Source of the DNA: JAFECT01 sp036501825
GTDB lineage: Bacteria; Pseudomonadota; Alphaproteobacteria; Caulobacterales; Caulobacteraceae
NCBI GenBank assembly: GCA_036501825.1
Contig: DASXZP010000026.1
Span: 1 to 64,000 of the forward strand
Direction of reading: 5' to 3'
DNA length: 64,000 nucleotides
How positions within the stretch are numbered: position 1 is the stretch's first letter; each line of letters starts with the position of its first letter. A program made the position numbers and the translations under genes. Of this stretch, positions 43,338-52,163 are shown in pieces. The notes under the pieces were generated by a model. The model made no database searches. It saw only the letters and a program-made list of their open reading frames with translations, and had not been told where the DNA came from.

Positions 43338-44296
43338 GGCCGCTTCGCCGGCGCGATTTCGAGGACGATCGGGCGGTGGTCCGATCCGGTAGGCTCCGCG
43401 ATGCGGCGGCTGAGGATGCTCAGGCCCGGCCCCGCAAACGCGTTCTCGATGCCGATGCGGAACGGCCCCGGCAAAGCCGAAGGCCAATCGCCGATCACCG
43501 CCGGCGCGGGCGTCAGGCTCTCGTACATCATCAGGGATTTCAGCCGCGCGCCTGAGGTGGTGGCGTTGAAGTCGCCGACGACCACGGTCGGAACATCTGA
43601 CGGCGTCGCCAGCGCCGCTTCCAGGCGCCGGATCTGGTCGGCCTGGTTCGATGATTTGCGGAACGGCCAGGGCCGCGTCAGGTGCACGACGATCAGGCGG
43701 AACGGCGCGCCCGGCCGCTCGACCCGCGCCGCCAGGATGTTGAAGTTCCAGGTCACGCCCGAAACCAGCGGCTGCAGCGGCCAGCGCGAGGCGATCACTG
43801 CGCCGGGCTGGCCGGCATAGATCGGATTACCCGGCGACAGCACGCGATAGGGCAGGGCGGGGAACAGCACCGACTGGGCCGCACGATGCGGATCGGAGAA
43901 CTCGACCATGGCGGCGACGTCCGGGTGCGCGTCGGAAACCGAGCGTGCGGCGCGCGCGATGTCGCGGTTCTCGTTCCAGATGTTGGCGAAATAGATCCGC
44001 GCCGGCGGCGCGCCCGCCAGCGCCGGCGCGTGGGCCGGAAACCATTGCCCGCGCAGGGCCAGCAGCAACACGGCGGCGGCAACGGCGAGCCCTGCCGCAG
44101 GCTTCCAGCGGCGCAGGACGAGCGCCAGCGCCAGGGCCAGGACGCAGAGGCTGAGGGTGGGCGCGCCGAACTGGGCGAAGAAGTCGATCACGCGCTCGTC
44201 TATGGCGGCCGCCAGGGTGCAGATTGCGACCACAAGGCCCAGCGCGACGGCGCCCCACAGCGCCCAATTCGCCAGCGAACTCAGGACCTTCTTCAA
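43334..44296 (-). CDS. Endonuclease/exonuclease/phosphatase (EEP) family membrane protein
   Basis: 320 residues. Three N-terminal membrane helices (to about residue 90) are followed by an EEP domain outside or at the membrane: IYFANIWNENRD, MVEFSDPH (catalytic E), VVGDFNATTS and SDHRPIVLEI. The fold cleaves phosphodiesters in nucleic acids or lipids. Proteins with this membrane layout are common in alphaproteobacteria, and their substrate is unknown. Confidence 0.88.
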   Translation of the reverse strand: MKKVLSSLANWALWGAVALGLVVAICTLAAAIDERVIDFFAQFGAPTLSLCVLALALALVLRRWKPAAGLAVAAAVLLLALRGQWFPAHAPALAGAPPARIYFANIWNENRDIARAARSVSDAHPDVAAMVEFSDPHRAAQSVLFPALPYRVLSPGNPIYAGQPGAVIASRWPLQPLVSGVTWNFNILAARVERPGAPFRLIVVHLTRPWPFRKSSNQADQIRRLEAALATPSDVPTVVVGDFNATTSGARLKSLMMYESLTPAPAVIGDWPSALPGPFRIGIENAFAGPGLSILSRRIAEPTGSDHRPIVLEIAPAKRP

Positions 44297-44389
44297 ACCG
44301 TTACTCCAGGACCCGATAAGGGGGATCGCTCATGGTTGCGCTTGCGTTAAGGTAGGCCTGAGCCCGCGGGCGGTGACAAGGGGAACGGC

Positions 44390-44875
44390 ATGGTCGCGCG
44401 CAGCATTCCCGAACTCGAGAAGATCTGGGTTGCGCTCGAGCATTCCAAGAAATTCTCCGACGGCCTGATCAGCATCGGCGGCGTCGGCCTGCTCGGCGTG
44501 AACGGCTTGATCGCCTTTGCGTCCAGCGCCATCAGCGTGCCCGCTGAAATCCTGTTCGAGGCCTATACCGCGATCACCGCGCTCTATCTGCTGGGGCTCG
44601 CCATCTCCGCCCGGGCCTCACCGGGCACCATCGTGAAGATCCTGCTCTACATCGCGGTGGACGCGGGGCTGGACATCGTGCCCGTGTTCGGCGGCCTGGC
44701 CGACGCGGTGCTGCGCGCGCCGCGCATGGCGGCGGGCGCGATCCAGAAGGAAATCGAACAGACCCACTGGGTGGACACGAGCTGGCGCGAGGTCCGGGCT
44801 TCGGGCGCCTACCAGCAGCACCTGGCCGACATGCGGGCGGCCGGGAAAAGACGGGTGGTTTTTTTGCGGGACTAA
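44390..44875 (+). CDS. DUF4112 domain-containing membrane protein
   Basis: 161 residues with two to three hydrophobic segments. VDAGLDIVPVFGGLADAVLR (about 89-108) is the DUF4112 signature. Role unknown; probably in the inner membrane. It is divergent from the EEP gene. Confidence 0.85.
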   Translation: MVARSIPELEKIWVALEHSKKFSDGLISIGGVGLLGVNGLIAFASSAISVPAEILFEAYTAITALYLLGLAISARASPGTIVKILLYIAVDAGLDIVPVFGGLADAVLRAPRMAAGAIQKEIEQTHWVDTSWREVRASGAYQQHLADMRAAGKRRVVFLRD

Positions 44876-44993
44876 GCGGTTTCAGGCGAAGTGGAGACCG
44901 GTTCGCCGTCCGAAACCGCGACCAAGCAAGAATTCAGCGTTAACCAAATCTTGGTCTCGCGGCGGTGTCCTCGGGGGATACGAGGAGGCCGCC

Positions 44994-45353
44994 ATGGCCA
45001 GACGCGACATCTCGGGCGCGGTGGATTTCAGCGTGCTCGAATCCTTTGCCGCCAACGACGGGTCGGTGATCGAGGAAGTCCTCAACCTGTTTCGCGAGCA
45101 GTGCCAGATATGGGGTCCCATGCTGGACGTCCGCTCCGGCGGCTGGCGCGACGCGGCCCATACGGTAAAGGGCGCCGCCGCGGGCATCGGGGCCCAGGAG
45201 CTGTCCGTCCTCTGCGGCCAGGCGGAGCAAGCCAGCGACGACCTCGCGGCGCCCGCGCTGGAGCGGGTGCACGACGCGCTCGACCGCGCCCTGGCGGACG
45301 TGGCGGCTTACATGCACGAGCGCATGCTTCAGTCGCTGCGCGCGCCCACCTGA
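44994..45353 (+). CDS. Histidine phosphotransfer (Hpt) domain protein
   Basis: 119 residues. The phospho-accepting H56 lies in AAHTVKGAAAGIGAQEL, the conserved Hpt helix. It passes phosphate between a hybrid kinase and a response regulator in the cytoplasm. GGAGGCCGCC lies upstream of the ATG. Its 3' end overlaps the convergent chorismate mutase gene by 25 bases. Partner proteins are not encoded next to it. Confidence 0.9.
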   Translation: MARRDISGAVDFSVLESFAANDGSVIEEVLNLFREQCQIWGPMLDVRSGGWRDAAHTVKGAAAGIGAQELSVLCGQAEQASDDLAAPALERVHDALDRALADVAAYMHERMLQSLRAPT

Positions 45354-45712
45354 GCGTGCCCCTCCTGGGCGTGAACCTGGTCCCAGACCTCGAACTCATA
45401 GGCGATGCAGCGCGAAATCAGGGTCCGCCAGACCGGCTCGGCTATGCCGTGCGACAGGCCCTTCGCGGTGGCCTGGGCCTTGACCCGCTCGATCACCTGT
45501 TCGATGCGCGCTTCGTCGTGGACGACGGCGCGGCTGGGCTTGATGCGGGCGGCGGCGTCCATATAGCCCTGGCGCTCGGCCAGGAGTTCCACCAGGGCCC
45601 GGTCGAGGGCGTCGACGCCCTGGCGCACCTCGGTCATGGTCTGGCAGTCCTGGGGCGCGGGCCGCGGGTCGATGGTAATTTGGGTAGGAGCTGAAACGTT
45701 GGAAGAGGACAT
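45329..45712 (-). CDS. Chorismate mutase (AroQ class)
   Basis: 127 residues. After a roughly 25-residue leader, MTEVRQGVDALDRALVELLAERQ and AARIKPS...VHDEARIEQVIERV carry the AroQ helix pattern with its active-site Arg and Lys. It turns chorismate into prephenate for Phe and Tyr synthesis. A shorter start at the internal Met in MTEVRQG would still encode the whole domain. It is divergent from the ferredoxin reductase gene with 18 bases between. Confidence 0.9.
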   Translation of the reverse strand: MSSSNVSAPTQITIDPRPAPQDCQTMTEVRQGVDALDRALVELLAERQGYMDAAARIKPSRAVVHDEARIEQVIERVKAQATAKGLSHGIAEPVWRTLISRCIAYEFEVWDQVHAQEGHAQVGARSD

Positions 45713-45730
45713 GGCGCGGGGTGTAGCGCG

Positions 45731-46807
45731 GTGACCCATCCGGGGAAAGCGGTGGCGATCGCGCCGCCCGGCGAAGCGCACACGACCGACGCGATCATCG
45801 TCGGGGCGGGGCCGGTGGGCCTGTTCGCGGTGTTCGAGCTGGGCCTGCTCGATATCAAGGCGCACCTGGTCGACATCCTCGACCGGCCGGGCGGCCAGTG
45901 CGCGGAGCTGTATCCCGAGAAGCCGATCTACGACATTCCGGGCTATCCGGTGATCTCGGGCCAGGGGATCACCGACCGGCTGATCGAGCAGATCGCGCCG
46001 TTCGATCCGGTGTTCCACCTCGCTGAAATGGCCACCGCGCTGGAGAAGACCGCCGATGGCAAGTGGCGGCTCACCACCGATATGGGCACCACGATCGAGG
46101 CGCCGGTGCTGATCATCGCCGCCGGCGGTGGTTCGTTCCAACCGAAGAAGCCGCCGATCCCCGACATCGAAGCGTTCGAACACGCCGGCGCCGGCAGCGG
46201 CGTGCACTATGCGGTGCGCCGCATGGAGGATTTCCGCGGCAAGCGCCTGGTCATCTCCGGCGGCGGCGACAGCGCACTCGACTGGACGCTGAACCTGGCG
46301 CCGCTCGCGCAACGTTTGACGTTGCTGCATCGCCGCGACGACTTCCGCGCCGCGCCCCATTCGGTGGCGCAGATGCGGGCGCTGGCGGCCGAGGGCAAGA
46401 TCGACCTGGTCATTGGTCAGGCGACGACGCTGAACGGGCAGGACGGCAAACTCGCTTCAGTGAACGTCGAAACGGCGACGGGTGAAGCACGCGCGATCGA
46501 CGCCGATGCGTTCCTGCCGTTCTTTGGTCTGACGATGAAGCTGGGCCCCGTCGCGGAATTTGGCCTGAACCTCCACGAGAACCTGATCCCGGTGGATACG
46601 GAGAAGTTCGAAACCTCGACGCCCACCATCTTCGCGGTCGGCGACATCAATCACTATCCGGGCAAGCTGAAACTGATCCTCTCCGGCTTCCACGAAACCG
46701 CACTCATGGCGCAACAGGCGTTCCGGTACGTCTATCCGGACAGGAAACTACGCTTCCAGTACACGACCTCCTCGTCGGACCTGCAGCGCAAACTGGGTGT
46801 GAAGTAG
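45731..46807 (+). CDS. Ferredoxin--NADP(+) reductase, thioredoxin-reductase-like
   Basis: 358 residues. The FAD motif is VGAGPVGLFAVFELG at about 24-38, followed by GGQCAELYPEKPIYDIPGYP. The NADP site is VISGGGDSALDW, and the C-terminal FAVGDINHYPGKLKLILSG ends the fold. There is no CxxC, so it is the TrxR-like FNR class, not thioredoxin reductase. It moves electrons between NADPH and ferredoxin. The start is GTG. A 2Fe-2S ferredoxin is encoded 1.4 kb further on. Confidence 0.93.
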   Translation: MTHPGKAVAIAPPGEAHTTDAIIVGAGPVGLFAVFELGLLDIKAHLVDILDRPGGQCAELYPEKPIYDIPGYPVISGQGITDRLIEQIAPFDPVFHLAEMATALEKTADGKWRLTTDMGTTIEAPVLIIAAGGGSFQPKKPPIPDIEAFEHAGAGSGVHYAVRRMEDFRGKRLVISGGGDSALDWTLNLAPLAQRLTLLHRRDDFRAAPHSVAQMRALAAEGKIDLVIGQATTLNGQDGKLASVNVETATGEARAIDADAFLPFFGLTMKLGPVAEFGLNLHENLIPVDTEKFETSTPTIFAVGDINHYPGKLKLILSGFHETALMAQQAFRYVYPDRKLRFQYTTSSSDLQRKLGVK

Positions 46808-46812
46808 AAAGG

Positions 46813-47010
46813 TCCTCCCCCGCGCGAAGCGCGTAGGGGAGGGGGACCGCCGCAGGCGGTGGAGGGGCCGACGCGACGGTAAGGGATTGGCGCGCGCAAC
46901 TTCACCGCGACGCGATCAAGTTCGGAGATTCAAGCGGCCAGCGTCGGCGCCGGCCCCTCCACCATGCTTCGCATGGTCCCCCTCCCCTACGCGCTGCGCG
47001 CGGGGGAGGA
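46813..47010. repeat. Long imperfect inverted repeat between convergent genes
   Basis: The 36-base arms 46813-46848 and 46975-47010 match at 35 of 36 positions as reverse complements. The palindromic character continues inward (GGTGGAGGGGCC near 46858 and its complement near 46953). It sits between convergent genes and probably acts as a bidirectional terminator or is a dispersed genomic repeat. Confidence 0.85.
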
Positions 47011-47020
47011 TTTGCCTGCC

Positions 47021-47506
47021 CTACTGCGCCGGTGGGCAGCCGTCGAATTTGCCGGCTTTGGCGATGGTCAGTTTGTGCTGGTTGAACTTCCACGCCGGCG
47101 CCATCGAGCCGTGGCCGCGGCCGGTGAACAGGTCGATGCGCGAACCCTTGATCGCGCCGCCGGTGTCGGACGCGTACCAATAGCCGTCATGCACGCCGCC
47201 GCCGGGCATGGGCATGCCCACGGTCTCGGCGATGAACAGAATGGTGCGACGGGGGATCACGGTCGGATCGACCGCGACGGTGCGCATCGGCACCGGCTTG
47301 CAGCCGAGCGAGTCCTTGGAGTCGCCGCCGCCGCCGCCCGCGTGATAGAGCGTCGCGCGCAGAATCCAGTGCGGGATGAAACTGGCCGTGGCGATCCGTT
47401 GACCCGGAGAGTGCGCAATCGGGGCTTTTTCAGAATCGTCGGCTAGCGAACTCGTTGCGAAGCTGGCGATAAGCAACGCAACCAAGCCGCCGAGAAGAGG
47501 TCGCAT
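47021..47506 (-). CDS. Secreted 3D-domain protein
   Basis: 161 residues with a signal peptide (about 1-22). The C-terminal half is a 3D domain as in MltA: AVDPTVIPRRTILFI (about 79-93) and YASDTGGAIKGSRIDLF, where the conserved aspartates sit. This fold works on peptidoglycan glycan strands. The N-terminal MltA domain is absent, so a lytic transglycosylase role is plausible but unproven. Confidence 0.88.
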   Translation of the reverse strand: MRPLLGGLVALLIASFATSSLADDSEKAPIAHSPGQRIATASFIPHWILRATLYHAGGGGGDSKDSLGCKPVPMRTVAVDPTVIPRRTILFIAETVGMPMPGGGVHDGYWYASDTGGAIKGSRIDLFTGRGHGSMAPAWKFNQHKLTIAKAGKFDGCPPAQ

Positions 47507-47620
47507 AGTCGGCCTTTTTTCTCGTGACGCGCCGGGCGCCGGACACTTACTCTGGAATCCCACTCCGCTCAGATCAGAGCGGGGCGCTTTTTCCCGGCCA
47601 ACTTGGGCGACTTTGTGACC

Positions 47621-48226
47621 ATGCACGTCTACGGCGACTCGATCTCGGGCAACTGCCTCAAGGTGAAATGGGTCCTTGATCTGTTTGAAATTCCTTATGA
47701 ATGGCACGAAACCAGCGCCCTGAGCGGGGTCACGCGCCAGCCGAGCTTCCTGGCCATAAACCCGGCTGGGCAGGTCCCGGCGGTGGTCCTGGACGACGGC
47801 CGGACCCTGGCCCAGTCAAACGCCATTCTCCTTTACCTGGCCGAGAATTCCCGCCTGATCCCGGCCGATCCCTACGACCGCGCCCGCATGCTGGAGTGGA
47901 TGTTCTGGGAGCAATACAGCCACGAGCCCTATGTCGCGGTGCGGCGCTTTCTCCTGCGCTACCTGAAGCGGTCCTCCGACGAACTCGAACCTAAGCTGTT
48001 CGAACGGGGCTCCAGCGCCCTGCAGCGGATGGAGATCGCGTTGGGCTCATCACCCTATCTTGTGGGCCGCGAGCTGAGCCTCGCCGACGTGTCGCTGGTC
48101 GCCTACACCCGCATGGCGGCGGACGGCGGCTTCGACCTCGGCATCTATCCGGCGGTGCGCCACTGGATAGGACGCGTCGAGCATGATCTCGGCATCGGCG
48201 CCTATGCGGACGCGGTCCCCGCCTGA
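47621..48226 (+). CDS. Glutathione S-transferase family protein
   Basis: 201 residues. The N-terminal thioredoxin-like part has YGDSISGNCLKVKW, the cis-proline in AGQVPAVVLDDG, and LAQSNAILLYL (the glutathione-binding SNAI/ESxAI motif). The C-terminal helical domain has LSLADVSLVAYTR. It conjugates or reduces substrates with glutathione. ATG 47621 is chosen, with GTG 47615 as an alternative. The stop overlaps the ferredoxin ATG by one base. Confidence 0.9.
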   Translation: MHVYGDSISGNCLKVKWVLDLFEIPYEWHETSALSGVTRQPSFLAINPAGQVPAVVLDDGRTLAQSNAILLYLAENSRLIPADPYDRARMLEWMFWEQYSHEPYVAVRRFLLRYLKRSSDELEPKLFERGSSALQRMEIALGSSPYLVGRELSLADVSLVAYTRMAADGGFDLGIYPAVRHWIGRVEHDLGIGAYADAVPA

Positions 48227-48552
48227 TGGACGACGAAGAGCTCTACATCCTGGTCACCGACCGCGAGGGCGTGACCCAAAAGCTCCCCGCGCTCGAAGGC
48301 TGGCGCGTGATGGAAATCGTCAAGGATGCGGGCCTGCCGTTGAAGGCCGAGTGCGGCGGCGCGCTCGCCTGCGCCACCTGCCATGTCTATGTGGCGGCGC
48401 AATGGATGGAGAAGCTCTATCCGAGGTCGGAGGAAGAGGACGAAAAGCTGGATGAAGCCTTCATGGTCAAACCGGTGTCACGTCTCTCGTGTCAAATCCT
48501 GATGTCGCCCGAACTGAACGGGCTCGAGATCATCCTGGCCCCGGAGGGCTGA
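48226..48552 (+). CDS. 2Fe-2S ferredoxin
   Basis: 108 residues, adrenodoxin-like. The cluster cysteines are C43, C49, C52 (ECGGALACATCHVY) and C89 (RLSCQ). It serves electron transfer in the cytoplasm, for iron-sulfur assembly or a P450/Rieske partner. It is coupled to the GST gene (TGATG). The ferredoxin-NADP reductase gene at 45731 could supply its electrons. Confidence 0.95.
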   Translation: MDDEELYILVTDREGVTQKLPALEGWRVMEIVKDAGLPLKAECGGALACATCHVYVAAQWMEKLYPRSEEEDEKLDEAFMVKPVSRLSCQILMSPELNGLEIILAPEG

Positions 48553-48560
48553 ACGTCAGC

Positions 48561-49583
48561 ATGCGTATGAAATCGATGTGGGCGGCCGCAACCGCCGCCG
48601 TGCTCGCCCTCGCGATCACCCCCGCCGCCCTGGCCTGGGGCTCCATGGGGCACCGTGAGATCGGTTTCACCGCGCTGAAGGCGTTGCCGGCCGAGTTGCC
48701 GGCGTTTCTGCATACGGAGGCCGCGGCCAACGCGGTGGGCGAACTTTCACGCGAGCCGGACCGCTGGCGCGACGCGGGCAAGATCCACGACACCGACCGC
48801 GATCCGGCGCACTTCGTCAACATCGACGACGCGGGCAACGTCTTTCACGGTCCTTCGATCGATCAATTGCCGCCAACGCGGGAGCTGTACGACCAGGCTA
48901 TCCGCGCCGAAGGCGGCGGCTACGACATGACCAAGGTCGGCTGGCTGCCCTATTCGATCGTCGACACCTGGCAGCAGGTGGCCAAGGACTTTTCCTACTG
49001 GCGCGTCGACACCGCCGCGATGGAGACGGCGAAGTCGCCGGAGATGAAGGCCTGGTTCGCCAACGACCGCGCCGAACGCGAGAAGCTGATTCTGCGCGAC
49101 ATCGGCGAAATGTCCCACTACGTCGGCGACGCCAGCCAACCCATGCACGTGACCATCCACTACAACGGCTGGGGCCCGTTCCCCAACCCCGACGGCTATA
49201 CGATGGACAAGATCCACTCGCCGCTCGAAGGCGTCTACGTGCACGAGAACATCAAGGCTGCTGACGTGGCCGCGAAGATGACGCCCTACGCGGGGTGCGG
49301 CGGTCCGATCGAGCCGTGCGTGATCGCCTATCTGAAGACCACGCGCGAACAGGTCGTGCCGCTCTACGCGCTGCAGAAAGCCGGCGGCTTCACGAAGGGC
49401 GATTCGCGCGGTGTTGCGTTCATGACCGAGCGGCTGGCGGCGGGCTCGTCGAAGCTGCGCGACCTGATCGTGGACGCCTGGAAAGCCAGCGAAACCCTGG
49501 GCGTGGGCTATCCCGCGATCACCGAGGCGGATGTGCGCAAGGGCACGGCGGATCCCTACGCGTCGCTGTACGGGGTGGATTAG
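48561..49583 (+). CDS. S1/P1 family zinc-dependent nuclease
   Basis: 340 residues. The signal peptide ends at about residue 25, leaving mature WGSMGHREIGF whose N-terminal tryptophan and H31 are zinc ligands in this family. EMSHYVGDASQPMHV holds further His/Asp ligands. Such enzymes cut single-stranded nucleic acid or phospholipids in the periplasm or outside. It starts 8 bases after the ferredoxin gene. Confidence 0.92.
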   Translation: MRMKSMWAAATAAVLALAITPAALAWGSMGHREIGFTALKALPAELPAFLHTEAAANAVGELSREPDRWRDAGKIHDTDRDPAHFVNIDDAGNVFHGPSIDQLPPTRELYDQAIRAEGGGYDMTKVGWLPYSIVDTWQQVAKDFSYWRVDTAAMETAKSPEMKAWFANDRAEREKLILRDIGEMSHYVGDASQPMHVTIHYNGWGPFPNPDGYTMDKIHSPLEGVYVHENIKAADVAAKMTPYAGCGGPIEPCVIAYLKTTREQVVPLYALQKAGGFTKGDSRGVAFMTERLAAGSSKLRDLIVDAWKASETLGVGYPAITEADVRKGTADPYASLYGVD

Positions 49584-49703
49584 GGGACAGGTTTTCGTGT
49601 CCCGACTCAACGCGAAATTCAGACCAAGAGGGACACGATAACCTGTCCCCGATGTGCGTCTTTTTGTAAGGGAAAAACATCGGGGACAGGTACAGACGTC
49701 CCC
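49583..49703. repeat. REP-like inverted repeats (GGGGACAGG units)
   Basis: 49583-49603 and 49630-49650 are reverse complements at 20 of 21 bases. A third, shorter dyad with the same GGGGACAGG core is at 49682-49703. Such GGGGACAGG repeats occur as dispersed REP elements moved by RAYT transposases. They overlap the last base of the nuclease stop and sit between convergent genes, so they may also act in termination. Confidence 0.75.
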
Positions 49704-49752
49704 CTGCGGACGAGGTTGGCGTCGAGTTGGGACGCCTGAACCAGTCCCCAAC

Positions 49753-50928
49753 CTAGCGCCCCAGCTCCCGCATCGCCCTGTCCAACCCCTCGATGGTCAG
49801 CGGGTACATCCGTTCGCCCAGCAGTTCGCGGATCATCTGGGTGGACTGGGCGTAGTCCCAGTAGCGTTCCGCCGTCGGGTTCAGCCACACGACCTTTTCG
49901 TAGATGTCGGTCACGCGCTTGAGCCACACCGCGCCGGCCTCCTCGTTCCAGTGCTCGACCGAGCCGCCGGGCATGGCGATCTCGTAGGGGCTCATCGAGG
50001 CGTCGCCGACGAACACCACCTTCCAGTCGCGCGGGAAACGGTGCAGCACGTCCCAGGTCGCCAGCTTCTCGGTGTGACGGCGGCGGTTATCCTTCCAGAC
50101 GCCCTCGTAGAGGCAGTTGTGGAAATAGAAGAACTCGAGGTGCTTGAACTCGGTCTTCGCCGCCGAGAACAGCTCCTCGCAGAGCTTGATGTGGCCGTCC
50201 ATCGAGCCGCCGATATCGAGCAGCAGCAGCACCTTCACCGTGTTGCGCCGCTCGGGCCGCATCTGAATGTCGAGATAGCCGTGGCGCGCGGTGGAATCGA
50301 TCGTCTCGTCGAGGTCGAGCTCGTCCGGCGCCCCGTCCCGCGCCCATTTGCGCAGCCGCCGCAGCGCGATCTTGATGTTGCGCGTGCCGAGTTCGACGCT
50401 GTCGTCGAGGTTTTTGTACTCGCGCTTGTCCCAGACCTTCACCGCACGGCCGTTGCGCCCGGTCTCCTGGCCGATGCGCACGCCTTCAGGATTGTAGCCG
50501 TAGGAGCCGAAGGGCGACGTCCCGCCGGTGCCTATCCACTTCGAGCCGCCCTCGTGGCGGCCCTGCTGTTCCTCGAGGCGCTTCTTCAGCTCCTGCATCA
50601 GCCTTTCGAACCCGCCCAACGCCTCGATCTGCGCCTTCTCCTCGTCGGTGAGGAAGCGTTCGTTCAGCTTGCGCAGCCACTCCTCGGGGATTTGCGCCAG
50701 GAGGCTTTCGTCGACCGTCTCGATGCCCTTGAACACATGGCTGAACACCCGGTCGAATTTGTCGAGGTTCTTCTCGTCCTTCACCAGCGCCGCGCGCGAC
50801 AGGTAGTAGAACTCCTCGGTCCGCCGCCCGATCACCTCCCGGTCCATCGCCTCCATCAGCGCCAGATACTCCTTGAGGGAGACCGGCACCTTGGCGTCGC
50901 GCAGTTCGGTGAAGAAGCGGAGGAACAT
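49753..50928 (-). CDS. VWA domain (CoxE-like) protein
   Basis: 391 residues. The C-terminal half is a von Willebrand A domain with the metal-binding LLLLDIGGSMDGHI (about 234-247). The N-terminal half is a CoxE-like helical region (MFLRFFTELRDAKVPVSLKEYL). Such proteins usually work with a MoxR AAA+ ATPase to mature or remodel a target; no MoxR gene is in this window. Function is otherwise unknown. Confidence 0.88.
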   Translation of the reverse strand: MFLRFFTELRDAKVPVSLKEYLALMEAMDREVIGRRTEEFYYLSRAALVKDEKNLDKFDRVFSHVFKGIETVDESLLAQIPEEWLRKLNERFLTDEEKAQIEALGGFERLMQELKKRLEEQQGRHEGGSKWIGTGGTSPFGSYGYNPEGVRIGQETGRNGRAVKVWDKREYKNLDDSVELGTRNIKIALRRLRKWARDGAPDELDLDETIDSTARHGYLDIQMRPERRNTVKVLLLLDIGGSMDGHIKLCEELFSAAKTEFKHLEFFYFHNCLYEGVWKDNRRRHTEKLATWDVLHRFPRDWKVVFVGDASMSPYEIAMPGGSVEHWNEEAGAVWLKRVTDIYEKVVWLNPTAERYWDYAQSTQMIRELLGERMYPLTIEGLDRAMRELGR

Positions 50929-50931
50929 GGG

Positions 50932-51516
50932 CTAGCGTTTGCCTTCTGGCCGCAAGCGAGGAGAGTTATTCTCATCGACGATGTCAATGACCCGGCCTGT
51001 CAGGCTCGCCCCCGACAGCATGCCGGAAAAGACCGCGTCGTGCGTACGGTTCTCGAAGCGAATCGAGATCGTCGCCCCCTCAGGAACGGTATAACCCCAC
51101 GTATAGGCCGGTTCGTCATAGAGCGCCGGGTTACGCAACAGGGCGTCGAGCTTCGCGCCCGCTTCGGCGGACAGGTAGCTTGTCGTCGCGGTGACCATCC
51201 CGCGACTGTAAGCATTGATGTTGCCGCCATTGTAGACGCGCTCAATACGCCAGTGGGCGACGCCTTCGCGGTAGGCCGCGATGCTCGTCTCATAGTCCAC
51301 GCCCGAGCCCCAGCTGATCAGCACCCGCACCTGCGCGTCGGAAAACCAGTCGGGGAAGCGCGCACGTGCGCGAAGACGCGTCGCCCTTCCGTCGGCGAGA
51401 CGGACATCGGTTGAGACCGAGCGTCCGTCGGAGTGCTGCGCCGAGGTGTCCTGCGCAATCGCCGCCGGGGCAATCGCAAGACCGATCAGCGGAATGAAAA
51501 GAAGCACCTTGTGCAT
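50932..51516 (-). CDS. Hypothetical secreted protein (194 aa)
   Basis: 194 residues with a signal peptide (MHKVLLFIPLIGLAIAPAAIAQ). The mature protein is mainly beta, with VRVLISWGSGVDYETSIAAY and VPEGATISIRFENRTHD. No family is recognised. The stop lies 3 bases before the VWA gene start on the same strand, so they may be co-transcribed. Confidence 0.65.
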   Translation of the reverse strand: MHKVLLFIPLIGLAIAPAAIAQDTSAQHSDGRSVSTDVRLADGRATRLRARARFPDWFSDAQVRVLISWGSGVDYETSIAAYREGVAHWRIERVYNGGNINAYSRGMVTATTSYLSAEAGAKLDALLRNPALYDEPAYTWGYTVPEGATISIRFENRTHDAVFSGMLSGASLTGRVIDIVDENNSPRLRPEGKR

Positions 51517-51574
51517 GATTTGCGGCTCCGGGCCGCATTGATGGCGCAGATTGCGGCGAAAGCGAAGCCGCCGG

Positions 51575-52090
51575 TCAGTGCCGCATCAGGATGAATTCGT
51601 CGTCGCGCACGCTGCCGACCGCGAACTCGTACGACCCGGCCTTGGAGAAGCCGTAGCGTTCGTAGAGGCGTTGCGCCTTGTGGTTCTCGCTCCAGACGCC
51701 GATCCACACCGGGCCCTCGAAGGTCGCTGCGATATAGGCCAGCGAGCGGTCCATCAGATCGCGGCCCAGCCCCGTGCCCTGGGCTGAGCGGCGGATGTAG
51801 ATGCGTTTCAGCTCGCCATGGGCGTCGCTGACGTCGGCGTGGGGCAGGGCGCAGGGGCCGGCCTGGGCGTAGCCGACCGGCTCGCCGCCTTCGTCCTCGG
51901 CGATCAGCCATTGCTGGCGCGGCTTGGCGATCTCGCCGCGCAGGGTTTCGACCTCATAGGACGCCTGCAGGAACGCGTTCAGGTCCGCCTCGGGATAGAG
52001 GTGGCCGAAGGTTTCGACGAAGGTCTCGCGCGCGAGCTTGGACAGCAGCGGCGCGTCATCGGGTCCGGCCTGGCGAATGGCGTAGTTCAT
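51575..52090 (-). CDS. GNAT family N-acetyltransferase
   Basis: 171 residues. The acetyl-CoA motif A is KRIYIRRSAQGTGLGRDLMD (about 90-109), followed by GVWSENHKAQRLYERYGF. It acetylates an amine on an unknown substrate; the layout resembles spermidine or ribosomal-protein acetyltransferases. Divergent from the deacetylase gene. Confidence 0.9.
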   Translation of the reverse strand: MNYAIRQAGPDDAPLLSKLARETFVETFGHLYPEADLNAFLQASYEVETLRGEIAKPRQQWLIAEDEGGEPVGYAQAGPCALPHADVSDAHGELKRIYIRRSAQGTGLGRDLMDRSLAYIAATFEGPVWIGVWSENHKAQRLYERYGFSKAGSYEFAVGSVRDDEFILMRH

Positions 52091-52163
52091 GGCCGAGAAA
52101 TAGCCGTCTGGCGGCGGCGTATAAAGGGCTTCCTCGCGGGACCGCGGCCGTTAGACTGGCCCC

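Noticed and set aside
49654..51414. 586-codon plus-strand frame over the VWA gene
   Set aside because: Antisense shadow of the VWA protein, which has a recognisable MIDAS motif.
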